64,000 nucleotides of DNA from an uncultured bacterium (GCA_938084905.1 CALKEQ010000008.1:1-64000); one strand, 5' to 3'; positions 8,892 through 18,095 are shown, numbered from the stretch's first letter. The notes: a model not told the origin generated them from the sequence alone. Made by a program: numbers and translations.

Positions 8892-10046
8892 ATGAAAAGG
8901 ATCCCGATGATCGACTTAAGAATCGAATACGAGTATATGAAGGAGGAAATAGATGAGGCTATAAGGAGGTGCCTTGAACACCAAAAATGGATCTTTGGAC
9001 CTGAGGTAGGAGAGTTGGAAAAGAAAATGGCCAGCTACATTGGGGTTAAGCACTGCATCGGTGTTTCATCTGGGACTGACGCCCTTGTCCTTTCACTGCG
9101 TGCATTGGCCATAAAGTTAAAGGGAACTGAGTACTTTGACAGAACTGACGAGATTATCACAACGCCTTTTACCTTTACCGCCACAGGAGATGCTATCCTT
9201 CGTGCGGGTGCGACCCCCGTCTTTGTCGATATAGATCCTGTGACCTACAATATTGAGCCAACGATTATCGAGGATTATTTAAAAAGTGAAAGTAGGGGTA
9301 ATGTTATTGGCATTCTCCCTGTACACCTATACGGTCAGGCCTGTCAAATGGATAAGATAAATGAAATAGCTGAAAAATACGATCTTTTTGTTGTTGAAGA
9401 TGTGGCACAGGCCTTCGGAGGTGCCTGGAGGGGTCAGAAACTCGGTTCTTTAGGAGACGTGGGATGTTTTAGCTTTTTCCCCTCTAAAAATTTAGGATGC
9501 TACGGAGATGCGGGAATGGTTTCAACAAACGATGATGAAATTGCAGAGATTGTAAGGATGCTGCTCAAACACGGAGGAAAAGAGAAATACAACGTTTTTC
9601 ACATTGGATATAACGCGAGGATGGACACACTACAGGCAGCCATTATACTGGCAAAGTTTAAGTACGTGGATGACTTTAACCGGAGAAGAAGACTTATAGC
9701 GGAGAAATACTCATCTGAGCTGAAAGGATGCTCCGCTCTCATTATTCCCAATATTTACGACCAATCCCATGTTTACCATGTCTTTCACCAGTACACAGTG
9801 AGGGTTAAAGATGGGAAAAGGGATGAGGTCCGCTCCATTCTCAAAGATAGAGGAATAGAGAGCATGGTTTACTACCCCGTGCCTTTGCACAAAATGAAAG
9901 TATTCAACGGGAGATGTAAGATATTCAAAGGGTTGAAAGAATCGGAAAGGGCTTCAAGGGAGGTCCTCAGTCTTCCGATAGGACCCCTCATGAATGAAGA
10001 AGACGTTGTGTTTGTGGCAAAGACGATAAGGGAGATTCTCGACTGA
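8892..10046 (+). CDS. wbpE: WbpE-type UDP-sugar 3-aminotransferase (DegT family)
   Basis: A 384-residue PLP aminotransferase. It shows SSGTDALVLSLRAL, TPFTFTATGDAILRAGATPVFVDID, LPVHLYGQACQMDKI, VVEDVAQAFGG and the lysine segment CFSFFPSKNLGCYGDAGM. The N-terminal MIDLRIEYEYMKEEIDEAI and GPEVGELEKKMASYIG match the WbpE/WlbC subgroup, which transfers the amino group of glutamate to UDP-3-keto-GlcNAcA. It starts 2 nt after the fused WbpB-WbpD gene that makes and then acetylates its product, so the pathway order is internally consistent. Confidence 0.88.
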   Translation: MKRIPMIDLRIEYEYMKEEIDEAIRRCLEHQKWIFGPEVGELEKKMASYIGVKHCIGVSSGTDALVLSLRALAIKLKGTEYFDRTDEIITTPFTFTATGDAILRAGATPVFVDIDPVTYNIEPTIIEDYLKSESRGNVIGILPVHLYGQACQMDKINEIAEKYDLFVVEDVAQAFGGAWRGQKLGSLGDVGCFSFFPSKNLGCYGDAGMVSTNDDEIAEIVRMLLKHGGKEKYNVFHIGYNARMDTLQAAIILAKFKYVDDFNRRRRLIAEKYSSELKGCSALIIPNIYDQSHVYHVFHQYTVRVKDGKRDEVRSILKDRGIESMVYYPVPLHKMKVFNGRCKIFKGLKESERASREVLSLPIGPLMNEEDVVFVAKTIREILD

Positions 10047-10048
10047 AT

Positions 10049-10345
10049 ATGAGCGACTTAGAAATTAGGGTTATCAGCATAAAGGGATTTTGTCCTGTTT
10101 ACACCAGTGGAGATTTTTTTGTCATTTTGGATGGTTACAAGCTTAGGGCCGAGAGGCCCGTATGTATGCATTCCCTTGTCTCTTTATTACCCTACTACGT
10201 TCCATTAAGCCGGGGTTTTTCGCCACGTGAATTGGGACTTGCTTCCAGAGAGGAAGAGGTGGCGTACGTCCAGTGTCTAGATCCATGTGAATACACAGGC
10301 GGAGGGACCGTTGTATTTTCCATAAGAAGGGTAAAAACTAGGTGA
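10049..10345 (+). CDS. TIGR04076-like small protein of unknown function
   Basis: A 98-residue protein with conserved cysteines: GFCPVYTSGDFFVI, ERPVCMHSLVSLLPYYVPLSRG, and a C-terminal VQCLDPCEYTGGGTVVFSI. This pattern fits the uncharacterised TIGR04076 family, whose members often occur with metabolic enzymes. It is soluble with no signal peptide. It sits 2 nt after wbpE and overlaps wbpI as GTGA, so it is cotranslated with the UDP-sugar pathway. The cysteines could bind metal, but no function is known to me. Confidence 0.75.
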   Translation: MSDLEIRVISIKGFCPVYTSGDFFVILDGYKLRAERPVCMHSLVSLLPYYVPLSRGFSPRELGLASREEEVAYVQCLDPCEYTGGGTVVFSIRRVKTR

Positions 10346-11445
10346 AGATCGCAAGTGTAGTTGGGGCAAGACCCCAATTCATAAAGATCTCCCCTTTAAT
10401 TCGGGCAATAGAGGAATATAACAGGTTAGATTCCCGAGAAAAAATAGAACATTTGATTATTCATACTGGCCAGCACTACGATTATTTAATGGACAGGGTT
10501 TTTTTCGAAGAGCTCGGTCTTCCAGAGCCGAATTATAACCTGGGAGTCGGTTCAGGCAGCCATAATTATCAGACAGCTGAGATATTGAAGAGACTGGAGG
10601 AAGTCTTACTTAGAGAAAAACCAGATTTGGTCTTAGTCTATGGGGATACAAACTCCACCTTAGGAGGTGCTCTGGCTGCCTCAAAGATTCGCATTCCAGT
10701 TGGCCATGTGGAGGCGGGACTTCGAAGTTTCAATAAAAATATGGCAGAGGAGATAAACAGGGTAATAACGGATCATATATCGGATTATCTATTCTGCCCT
10801 ACAGAGACTGCCGTGAAAAACCTAAAAAGAGAGGGTATAGAAAAGGGAGTTTATCTCGTGGGTGATGTCATGTACGATGCTGTACTTTATAGCGTTGAGA
10901 TAGCTGAAAAGAAAAGAGACGATGTATTAGAAAGAATTAGCCTAAAACCGAAGGAATACGTCCTTGCCACAATTCACAGGGCAGAGAATACGGACGACAC
11001 AAAAAGGCTTTTTTCTATATTTTCCGCATTTAAGATGATAGCAAGTAAGGGCTTAAAGGTGGTTGTTCCTCTTCATCCAAGGACAAAGAAGTCTCTCCAC
11101 TCCTTGTTTCAAGCTTTAGAACCCCTACCGTCATCCCTTGCCATCATAGATCCTTTAAGTTATTTTGAGATGCTCTTAATCGAAAAAAATGCGAGGACCA
11201 TTCTTACCGATTCGGGTGGAGTACAGAAAGAAGCTTACTGGTTCAGAGTCCCCTGTGTCACTTTAAGGGAGGAAACGGAATGGATAGAGACCGTAGAATC
11301 TGGATGGAATAGACTTGCCGGATGTGATCCTGTCCAGATTACAGAGTTGGCTCTCGATTCTTGGCGGGGAAATGAAGATTTTTGTTCTTACGGAGATGGC
11401 AAGGCATCAAAAAGAATCGTGGCGATTTTAAGACAGAAATTGTAA
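10342..11445 (+). CDS. wbpI: UDP-N-acetylglucosamine 2-epimerase family (WbpI-type)
   Basis: A 367-residue non-hydrolysing epimerase of the WecB superfamily. Signatures are VGARPQFIKISPLI at the N-terminus, HTGQHYDYLMDRVFFEEL, VYGDTNSTLGGALAASK, HVEAGLRSFNKNMAEEINR, ATIHRAENTDD and LTDSGGVQKEAYW. In this operon the likely reaction is the final C2 epimerisation of UDP-GlcNAc3NAcA to UDP-ManNAc3NAcA (WbpI), rather than the WecB reaction. The start is GTG overlapping the TGA of the preceding gene. The 232 nt that follow hold no convincing gene. Confidence 0.87.
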   Translation: MKIASVVGARPQFIKISPLIRAIEEYNRLDSREKIEHLIIHTGQHYDYLMDRVFFEELGLPEPNYNLGVGSGSHNYQTAEILKRLEEVLLREKPDLVLVYGDTNSTLGGALAASKIRIPVGHVEAGLRSFNKNMAEEINRVITDHISDYLFCPTETAVKNLKREGIEKGVYLVGDVMYDAVLYSVEIAEKKRDDVLERISLKPKEYVLATIHRAENTDDTKRLFSIFSAFKMIASKGLKVVVPLHPRTKKSLHSLFQALEPLPSSLAIIDPLSYFEMLLIEKNARTILTDSGGVQKEAYWFRVPCVTLREETEWIETVESGWNRLAGCDPVQITELALDSWRGNEDFCSYGDGKASKRIVAILRQKL

Positions 11446-11677
11446 AGGATTAACGGTTATGCGAGCCCCTTTAGGCTGACAAAGATTTTTGGGGAAGAAG
11501 GTTGTGTTTTTGTTTTCCCTTGTCGAGAGGGTCTTTCCCGCCAAAGTGGTATTTGGATCATATCTAGGAATTTACGCCAATTTTAGGATTTCCAGCAAGT
11601 GGTGTTTTTCTCCATCTTGAGGAGGCATAGTTGGGAGAGTTTGGGTCCCAAAAAGCTGGAAAAGGTAAAAAGAAGAG

Positions 11678-12742
11678 GTGGATCCTGTGAATAGGATCAC
11701 AAATGATCACCTGCCATTCGTATCTGTCATTATCCCTTGTAGGAACGAGGAAAAATTTATCGGTACGTGTCTCGAATCAATAATTGCCCAAGATTATCCA
11801 AAGGACAAGTTAGAAGTTCTTGTTGTTGACGGAATGAGTGAAGATAGAACTAGGGAGGTTTTGGAAGAATATGTGAAGAGATGTTCCTTCATAAAGGTTT
11901 TAGATAACCCGAGGAGAATCACACCAGCGGCCATGAATATCGGCATTGAAAACGCAAGGGGTGATTTAATTGTTATCATCAACTCCCACGCATACATTGA
12001 CTCTGGTTTCTTGAGGGAGAGTGTCCAGGCATTGAAAAGGACCAAAGCAGACGCAGTTGGGGGGACCCTAAGTACAATAAATATGGGAGATGGTATTATT
12101 TCAAAAGCCATACCGCACGCCTTGGACTCCGTATTTGGCGCCGGCGGAAAAAGATACAGGACCAGAAAGGAGGAAGGATTTGTCTCCGACACCTTGCCGT
12201 ACTGTTTGTACAAAAGGGAAGTATTTGACAGGATAGGACTTATCGATGAGGACCTTGTTCGTGATCAGGACGAGGAGTTTAACTACAGGCTGTTAAAAGA
12301 GGGCGGAAAAATCTACTATTCGCCTCGGATCAGGTCCTACCTTTACGCCAGGCCTTCCCTAAAAAAACTCTGGAATCAACATTTTCAATACGGTTACTTT
12401 AAACCACTCGTTGCTAAAAAAACGGGATTGGCATTTAGTTGGAGACAGGTGATACCTGCCCTCTTTGTTGGAAGTTTGGCTTTTTCAGCCATTCTATCCT
12501 TTATTTTCAAACCATCTATATGGTTGTTTGGAGCTGTTCTATCTTCCTATCTTTTTGCGAACCTCATCTTCTCTTTTCTAATATCCTTAAAAACAGGCCC
12601 GAAATATCTATTCGTTTTACCGGCTATTTTTGCAGCCATCCATTTCAGCTATGGAACCGGATATATCAAAGGGGTCATTGATTTTTTATTAATGAAAAAG
12701 CACAAAAAAGGTGGGATAGGGGACATAGGATTAACGAGATGA
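11678..12742 (+). CDS. GT2 family glycosyltransferase, ExoA-like, membrane-anchored
   Basis: A 354-residue GT-A glycosyltransferase. The N-terminal half carries VSVIIPCRNEEKFIGTCLESI, a VVDGMSEDRT motif (nucleotide-sugar binding) and VRDQDEEFNYRLLKEGG (DXD-like and ED catalytic region). The C-terminal third has about three membrane segments (from about residue 255: ALFVGSLAFSAILSFIF; WLFGAVLSSYLFANLIF; YLFVLPAIFAAIHFSYG). This architecture matches succinoglycan ExoA-type enzymes that extend a lipid-linked glycan at the inner membrane. The start is GTG with AGAAGAG upstream. It overlaps the next gene as ATGA. Confidence 0.85.
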   Translation: MDPVNRITNDHLPFVSVIIPCRNEEKFIGTCLESIIAQDYPKDKLEVLVVDGMSEDRTREVLEEYVKRCSFIKVLDNPRRITPAAMNIGIENARGDLIVIINSHAYIDSGFLRESVQALKRTKADAVGGTLSTINMGDGIISKAIPHALDSVFGAGGKRYRTRKEEGFVSDTLPYCLYKREVFDRIGLIDEDLVRDQDEEFNYRLLKEGGKIYYSPRIRSYLYARPSLKKLWNQHFQYGYFKPLVAKKTGLAFSWRQVIPALFVGSLAFSAILSFIFKPSIWLFGAVLSSYLFANLIFSFLISLKTGPKYLFVLPAIFAAIHFSYGTGYIKGVIDFLLMKKHKKGGIGDIGLTR

Positions 12743-13428
12743 GCGAACTGGAGAGGATCATAGAGGCTTACAAAAGGAGAAAGGGAATTGACCGTATCTC
12801 CTATTCCTATTTTAGTCCTGCCAATCTATTTATGATCCAGAGTCGGGAGAGAAAAATCCTAGAAGTTATCAAGAGATACGTTGGAGAGAAGCTAGATGAG
12901 AAAAAAATTCTTGACGTGGGCTGTGGTGAAGGTGGGGAGTTGAGAAATTTTTTGAAATATGGAGCTAAGCCCGAAAACCTTTACGGCATTGACTTACTTG
13001 AGGATAGAATAGAAAGGGCAAGAAGGATAAACCCAAATGTGAATTTTACCAGCGGTAATGCTGAGAGACTCCCTTATCCTGAGTGTTTTTTCGATTTGGT
13101 TACCCAGTTTACAGTATTCACTTCCATCTTTGATGAAAATATGAAAAGAAACATTGCGAGGGAAATGTTGAGAGTGTTAAAAGACGACGGGATAATTCTC
13201 TGGTACGACTTTATCTACAATAATCCAAAGAATCCTGATGTGAAGGGGATAAAGAAAAGAGAAATAACCTCGCTTTTTCCTGGGTGCAAATTCGATTTCC
13301 AAAAGATCACGCTAGCACCTATAATTACAAGGGCGATTGCACCTTATTCCTGGTTCGCATGCTACCTTTTGGAGAAAATAAGGATCTTCAACACCCATTA
13401 CTTGGTAGTGATCAGGAAAAATAGGTGA
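12739..13428 (+). CDS. class I SAM-dependent methyltransferase
   Basis: A 229-residue methyltransferase with motif I ILDVGCGEGGELRNFL (about 55-70), YGIDLLEDRIERARR, GNAERLPYPECFFDLVTQF and MLRVLKDDGIILWYDF. This is the methyltransf_11 arrangement. The location inside the glycan cluster suggests methylation of a sugar or glycan terminus, but the substrate is unknown. It overlaps the upstream glycosyltransferase and the downstream aminotransferase frame. Confidence 0.83.
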   Translation: MSELERIIEAYKRRKGIDRISYSYFSPANLFMIQSRERKILEVIKRYVGEKLDEKKILDVGCGEGGELRNFLKYGAKPENLYGIDLLEDRIERARRINPNVNFTSGNAERLPYPECFFDLVTQFTVFTSIFDENMKRNIAREMLRVLKDDGIILWYDFIYNNPKNPDVKGIKKREITSLFPGCKFDFQKITLAPIITRAIAPYSWFACYLLEKIRIFNTHYLVVIRKNR

Positions 13429-13445
13429 GTCTGGAGCCAAAAAAA

Positions 13446-14597
13446 ATGAGGATTCCCTTTCACAAGCCTTACATTACAGATGAGGAGCTCTCAGAGGTAC
13501 TTGACACCTTAAAAAGCGGATGGCTCACTATGGGTCCGAAGACTCTAAAATTCGAGGAGGAATTTAAGACCTATGTTGGTTCAAAGTACGCTATTGCTGT
13601 GAACTCATGTACCGCTGCTCTCCATCTAGCATTAAGGGCTGCGAACTTAAGAGAAAATGAAGAGGTGATTATCCCGACAATGACCTTTACCGCTACTGCT
13701 CAAGTGGTTTGCTATTTTGGGGCAAAGCCTGTCCTGGTCGACATTGACAGAGAGACATGCAACATAGATTTGGCGGAAATTGAGAAGGCTATCACTCCAA
13801 GGACGAGATTCATCATTCCCGTCCATTTTGGCGGTCAGCCATGCGATATGGACGAAATAATTTACATGGCAAGAAGTAAGGGATTAATTGTGATAGAGGA
13901 CGCTGCCCATGCTCTACCTGCTATTTATAGAGGAAGGAAAATAGGGACTATCGGAGACATCACCTGTTTCAGCTTTTATTCAACAAAAACCCTCACCACA
14001 GGAGATGGTGGAATGATTACCACCGAAAAACGTGAATGGGCTGAAAAAATAAGGATCTTAAGGCTCCACGGTATCTCCAAAGATGCTTGGAAAAGATACT
14101 CAGACGAGGGATCCTGGTACTACGAAGTAACGGATCTTGGCTATAAGTACAATATGACCGACATTCAAGCGGCCCTTGGTATTGCTCAGCTTAAAAAGGT
14201 GGATTACATGTGGGAAAGGAGAAAGGAAATTGCGCGGAAATACACCGATGCTTTTAGAAACTCAAAATTCATCATACCTCCCTTAGAAAAACCGGATAGA
14301 GTTTCTGCATGGCACCTTTATGTGATCAAACTGAACCTCGAGGCAATAACTATCGATAGATCCAGGTTTATTGAGGAGCTAAAGAGAATGGGTGTTGGAA
14401 CGAGTGTCCATTTCATTCCTTTGCACAGGCACCCTTTTTACAAGAACACCTTCGGTTACAGTTTGGATGATTTTCCTTCTGCCGAATGGGTATATGAAAG
14501 ATGCGTTTCCCTGCCCATTTACCCACAGATGTCCGATTGGGAGATCGAATTTGTGATAGAATCTGTTTGTAATGTCTGCAAGAGATTCGAAAGATAA
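13446..14597 (+). CDS. DegT family UDP-4-keto-sugar aminotransferase (PglE/PseC-like)
   Basis: A PLP aminotransferase of about 383 residues with IPFHKPYITDEELSEVLDTLKSGWLTMGP, NSCTAALHLALRAA, TMTFTATAQVVCYFGAKPVLVDID, VIEDAAHALPA and the lysine loop FSFYSTKTLTTGDGGM. The subgroup aminates UDP-4-keto-6-deoxy sugars, which fits a PglF-type dehydratase two genes downstream. Two starts are possible: GTG at 13425 overlapping the previous stop as GTGA, or ATG at 13446 with GGAG nine bases upstream. I prefer the latter because it gives the family-like N-terminus. Confidence 0.85.
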   Translation: MRIPFHKPYITDEELSEVLDTLKSGWLTMGPKTLKFEEEFKTYVGSKYAIAVNSCTAALHLALRAANLRENEEVIIPTMTFTATAQVVCYFGAKPVLVDIDRETCNIDLAEIEKAITPRTRFIIPVHFGGQPCDMDEIIYMARSKGLIVIEDAAHALPAIYRGRKIGTIGDITCFSFYSTKTLTTGDGGMITTEKREWAEKIRILRLHGISKDAWKRYSDEGSWYYEVTDLGYKYNMTDIQAALGIAQLKKVDYMWERRKEIARKYTDAFRNSKFIIPPLEKPDRVSAWHLYVIKLNLEAITIDRSRFIEELKRMGVGTSVHFIPLHRHPFYKNTFGYSLDDFPSAEWVYERCVSLPIYPQMSDWEIEFVIESVCNVCKRFER

Positions 14598-15210
14598 AAA
14601 AGATGGATTCTACGCCCGATTTGGCAAGCGCTTAGTAGATTTGACCTTTTCAATTCCAATGTTTGTTGCCCTTATTCCCGTATTCTTTGTTGTGGCTTTA
14701 CTGATAAAGCTTGACAGTCCTGGCAAAGTTATCTTTGCTCAGGAGAGAGTCGGACGTTCAGGAAAACCATTTAAGTTGTACAAGTTCAGAACCATGGTAA
14801 AAAATGCGTCCCAAATCGGGCCACCTGTCACTTCCGCTTGCGATTTGAGGATCACGAGGATAGGTAGAATACTTAGAAGGTTCAAAATTGATGAGCTGCC
14901 CCAGATAGTTAACGTAATCAAAGGAGATATGAGTCTAGTAGGTCCAAGACCTGAGGTAGAAAAGTACGTAAAAACGTACTGGGAAGATTACAAGGAGATC
15001 CTGAAAATAAGACCAGGGCTGACAGACTACGCAACCATTGTCTTTAGGAATGAGGAAAAGATCCTGAGTAAATTCGGAAACGTGGAAGAGGGGTACTTAA
15101 GGGAGGTACTTCCTCAAAAAATAAGGCTTTATAAGAAATACATGATGGAGATGAGCCTAAAGACCGATCTAAGAGTACTCTTAAAGACACTTCGAGAAAT
15201 ACTGAAGTAG
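14572..15210 (+). CDS. PglC-like sugar transferase (phosphoglycosyltransferase)
   Basis: A 212-residue monotopic phosphoglycosyltransferase, the third of this family in the window and only distantly like the two at 203 and 806. A hydrophobic N-terminal segment (about 18-45) precedes VIFAQERVGRSGKPFKLYKFRTM, KIDELPQIVNVIKGDMSLVGPRPEVEKYV and KIRPGLTDYATI. The C-terminal helix region is complete. It overlaps the aminotransferase by 26 nt and precedes a PglF-like dehydratase, so it probably loads a bacillosamine-type sugar-1-phosphate onto undecaprenyl phosphate. Confidence 0.87.
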   Translation: MSARDSKDKKDGFYARFGKRLVDLTFSIPMFVALIPVFFVVALLIKLDSPGKVIFAQERVGRSGKPFKLYKFRTMVKNASQIGPPVTSACDLRITRIGRILRRFKIDELPQIVNVIKGDMSLVGPRPEVEKYVKTYWEDYKEILKIRPGLTDYATIVFRNEEKILSKFGNVEEGYLREVLPQKIRLYKKYMMEMSLKTDLRVLLKTLREILK

Positions 15211-15227
15211 GCTAAAGAGAAGGGACC

Positions 15228-17102
15228 ATGTCTAGGATTAGAAAGGTTGCGATGTCCATGATAGATGATGCGCGGAAGTACAAGAGGATAATAGTCCCTC
15301 TAGCTGAGGCCCTTCTTTTCACTGGTGTTCTTTTCTTATCTTACTGGATAAGACTTGGCGATGCCTACAAGGATTACGTAGATCAGGCCCTTTTATTAGC
15401 ATTTTTCATCGTCCCATTAAAGATAGTGATATTCTGGATATTTAGGCTTTACCATGTTTCCTTCAGGTACACATCCATATACGAAGGCTTTTTAGTCGCG
15501 AAGGCATCGATTATTTGTGGCCTCGCTTTTTCCCTAGTTGTTCTTGTATTACGAGATTTCCCGGTTATGAGCGGTTTCCCAAGATCCGTTGTATTCATAG
15601 ATTCAATTCTCACTTTCCTTATCGGTTCCAGTATAAGGCTTTCTGTTAGACTTTTTTTCTTTCCGCAGAGGAAGGCTAAGAGAGGAATAAAAACGTTGAT
15701 TGTTGGCGCAGGATCGGCAGGTGAACAACTTGTCAGACAAATGCAGAGTGCCCTCTATCCACGCTATCAACCTGTTGCTTTTGTGGACGACGATCCTAGT
15801 AAGAGGGGTAGTATTGTCCATGGTGTTAGGGTGATTGGCAAAAGTAAGGATATACCGAGAATAGTGGAAACCTTAGGAGTAGAGGAGATTATTATTGCTA
15901 TACCCTCCGCAACTTCCTCCCAATTAAGAAATATCATGGAACATGTAAAAAAGTCCGGAATTACTAATGTGAAGATCATTCCAAGGCTTTCCTCACTCAT
16001 TACTGGAAAGGTTGTTATAGATGAGATAAGGGAAGTTACGGTAGAAGATCTTTTAGGAAGAGAACCTGTAAAAATAGATACAGAGGCGATTGCCTCTTAC
16101 ATAAAAGGGAAAAGGGTTCTAGTAACAGGGGCTGGCGGGTCGATAGGCTCAGAGCTCTGTAGGCAGATAGCCGCTTTTGGCCCCTCATCCCTCATCATGG
16201 TGGACATAGGAGAAACTGAGCTTTTCATTACGGACAGGCAGATAAGAAAAAGATTTCCCGAAATCCCTGTTCCCAAAATAGCTGACGTTAAGGACTGGGT
16301 GAGAATGAGAGAAATTTTCTCATGCTATATGCCCCATGTGGTCTTTCATGCGGCAGCCTATAAGCATGTCCCCCTTTCAGAGGATAATCCGAGGGAGGCA
16401 ATCTTGAACAATGTTGAGGGAACGAGAGTAACTGCGTTACTCTCAGAGGAATTTGGTGTGAAGAAATTTGTTCTTATCTCAACGGACAAAGCGGTAAACC
16501 CGGTAAGTGTTATGGGTGCCACAAAAAAGATAGCTGAAAACTTGATTGGATGCTTTGCAAACACAAGATGCAAATTCATCACTGTCCGTTTTGGAAACGT
16601 TTTAGAGAGTAGAGGTAGCGTCGTTCCTATATTCAAGGAGCAGATAAAAAACAGGGAAGCGATTACGATCACACATCCCCAAATGGAGCGGTACCTTATG
16701 AGCATCACAGAGGCTGTAAACCTGGTACTTCAGGCAGCAGCTTTCGGTAACGGGGGGGAGATCTTTGTCCTTGATATGGGTAGACCGGTAAAAATAATTG
16801 AACTTGCCAAAGATATCATTAGGCTTTCAGGACTTGAACCGGAAAAGGACGTCCCAATAGTTATAACTGGAAGAAGACAGGGGGAGAAGCTATTCGAAGA
16901 ACTTATGACACCGGAAGAAGCCAGACTCGCTGTAAGAATAGGGAAACTCTTTGTCATTCAAAATAAAAAAAATCTGGGAGAGGAGTATATCAAAAAAGTG
17001 GAACATATGCTGGCTTTTGTTAGGGAAAATGCCAATGAGAAAGAGATTACTGCTTTGCTTAGAACCCTCGTACCGGAATATAAGCCAGAATCGATAGGAT
17101 AA
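15228..17102 (+). CDS. membrane-bound UDP-GlcNAc 4,6-dehydratase (PglF/WbpM/CapD family)
   Basis: A 624-residue protein with four N-terminal membrane segments (about 20-135) and a first Rossmann domain (LIVGAGSAGEQLVRQM). The catalytic extended SDR domain follows from about 290 (VLVTGAGGSIGSELCRQI, AAYKHVPLSEDNP, ISTDKAVNPVSVMGATKKIAE). The length matches the long PglF/WbpM class that converts UDP-GlcNAc to UDP-4-keto-6-deoxy-GlcNAc. With the aminotransferase at 13446 and the transferase at 14572 it forms a bacillosamine-like set. A dedicated PglD acetyltransferase is not adjacent. ATG follows AGAGAAGGGA. Confidence 0.9.
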   Translation: MSRIRKVAMSMIDDARKYKRIIVPLAEALLFTGVLFLSYWIRLGDAYKDYVDQALLLAFFIVPLKIVIFWIFRLYHVSFRYTSIYEGFLVAKASIICGLAFSLVVLVLRDFPVMSGFPRSVVFIDSILTFLIGSSIRLSVRLFFFPQRKAKRGIKTLIVGAGSAGEQLVRQMQSALYPRYQPVAFVDDDPSKRGSIVHGVRVIGKSKDIPRIVETLGVEEIIIAIPSATSSQLRNIMEHVKKSGITNVKIIPRLSSLITGKVVIDEIREVTVEDLLGREPVKIDTEAIASYIKGKRVLVTGAGGSIGSELCRQIAAFGPSSLIMVDIGETELFITDRQIRKRFPEIPVPKIADVKDWVRMREIFSCYMPHVVFHAAAYKHVPLSEDNPREAILNNVEGTRVTALLSEEFGVKKFVLISTDKAVNPVSVMGATKKIAENLIGCFANTRCKFITVRFGNVLESRGSVVPIFKEQIKNREAITITHPQMERYLMSITEAVNLVLQAAAFGNGGEIFVLDMGRPVKIIELAKDIIRLSGLEPEKDVPIVITGRRQGEKLFEELMTPEEARLAVRIGKLFVIQNKKNLGEEYIKKVEHMLAFVRENANEKEITALLRTLVPEYKPESIG

Positions 17103-17173
17103 AGGGGATAGTCCATTCCCGTTAAGGGATGTGCAAAAGAGAAAAGTGTATCTGTTTTTTGAGAGGACGAAAG

Positions 17174-17203
17174 TTGACACTTTCAAGAACTATGGTTTAT
17201 AAT
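17174..17203 (+). promoter_or_regulatory. consensus sigma70 promoter for the tRNA gene
   Basis: TTGACA (17174-17179), an 18-nt spacer and TATAAT (17198-17203) give exact matches to both hexamers. The tRNA begins 15 nt further on. Confidence 0.8.
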
Positions 17204-17218
17204 GGAAAAATAGTAGAA

Positions 17219-17291
17219 GGGCCCATAGCTCAGTTGGAAGAGCCACCGGCTCATAACCGGAAGGTCCCTGGTTCGAGGCCAGGTGGGCCCA
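17219..17291 (+). tRNA. tRNA with CAT anticodon (Met, or Ile2 if lysidine-modified)
   Basis: A 73-nt cloverleaf: acceptor GGGCCCA/TGGGCCC, D-arm GCTC-AGTTGGAA-GAGC, anticodon loop CTCATAA, T-arm CCTGG-TTCGAGG-CCAGG, discriminator A. Pair 27-43 of the anticodon stem is an A-A mismatch. CCA is not encoded. The D- and T-arms are not initiator-like, so it is elongator Met or Ile2; sequence alone does not separate these securely. Confidence 0.9.
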
Positions 17292-17340
17292 ATATTGAAA
17301 AGTATGAGCACTTATAATTCAGAAAAAGGGATCCACAAAA

Positions 17341-17373
17341 AGAGGGGGTGTACCCTGAGGGTGCACCCCCTCT
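17341..17373. terminator. strong hairpin between tRNA and zinc-ribbon gene, possible terminator
   Basis: Two 15-nt arms (AGAGGGGGTGTACCC and GGGTGCACCCCCTCT) pair throughout with one G-U pair, around a TGA loop. There is no T-run on the plus-strand side, whereas the minus-strand transcript would end in TTTTT. A role as tRNA terminator/processing barrier or as a bidirectional stop is inference. Confidence 0.5.
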
Positions 17374-17395
17374 AAAGTTATTGGGGAGGGAGAAC

Positions 17396-18095
17396 TTGGA
17401 GCGGGAGTTGAGGATCCTTTATGAAATTCAAAAAACTGACCTGAAGATAATGGAGACAGAAAAGAGACTTATTGCTGGGCCAAAAAAGATGGAGGAACTT
17501 GACAGGGAGTTAAAAGAACTGAAGGAGAAAGTTGATAAGGAAAGAATTGTTATCGAAGAACTGGAGAAGGAAAGGAGGAGGAAGGAATTCGAGCTTGAGG
17601 ATGAAAAGAGCAAGATAAAGAAGAAGGAGTCCAAATTGTTTGAGGTGAAAACAAACAAGGAATATCAGGCTCTCCTAAAGGAGATAGAGATGGCAAAAGA
17701 AAGCGTTGATAAGCTGGAGGAGGAGATTATCATTCTGATGGACAGGATAGAGGATTTGAAGAAAGACCTTCAAACTTCTCTCAAGCATTACGAAAAAAGG
17801 AAAAAAGAGGTTGAGGAAGAGAAGAAAAAGTTGGAAAAGGACTTATCTGGAGCGGGAGAAGAGATATCCAGGTTTAAGGCAGAAAGAGAAAGACTGTTAA
17901 ATGACATAAGCCCCGAATTGAGAGAGAGATACAACATTCTCCGGGAAAAAAGGCAAGGCATCGCTGTCGTAAATGCAAAGAACGGAGTTTGCCTCGGTTG
18001 CTACGTTAACATACCACCTCAGCTCTTCATAGAGGTTACAAAAAACAAGGAAATAATCTCCTGCCCCAACTGCAATCGTATCTTCTACTACGTAG

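Noticed and set aside
11446-11677. Possible gene remnant in the 232-nt gap after wbpI
   Set aside because: All frames are short and I recognised no protein family; no hairpin or repeat stands out.
17219-17291. tRNA as an integration site of a mobile island
   Set aside because: No integrase gene and no repeat of the tRNA 3' end were seen nearby.
17129-17317. 62-aa ORF over the tRNA
   Set aside because: It reads straight through the tRNA and its promoter.
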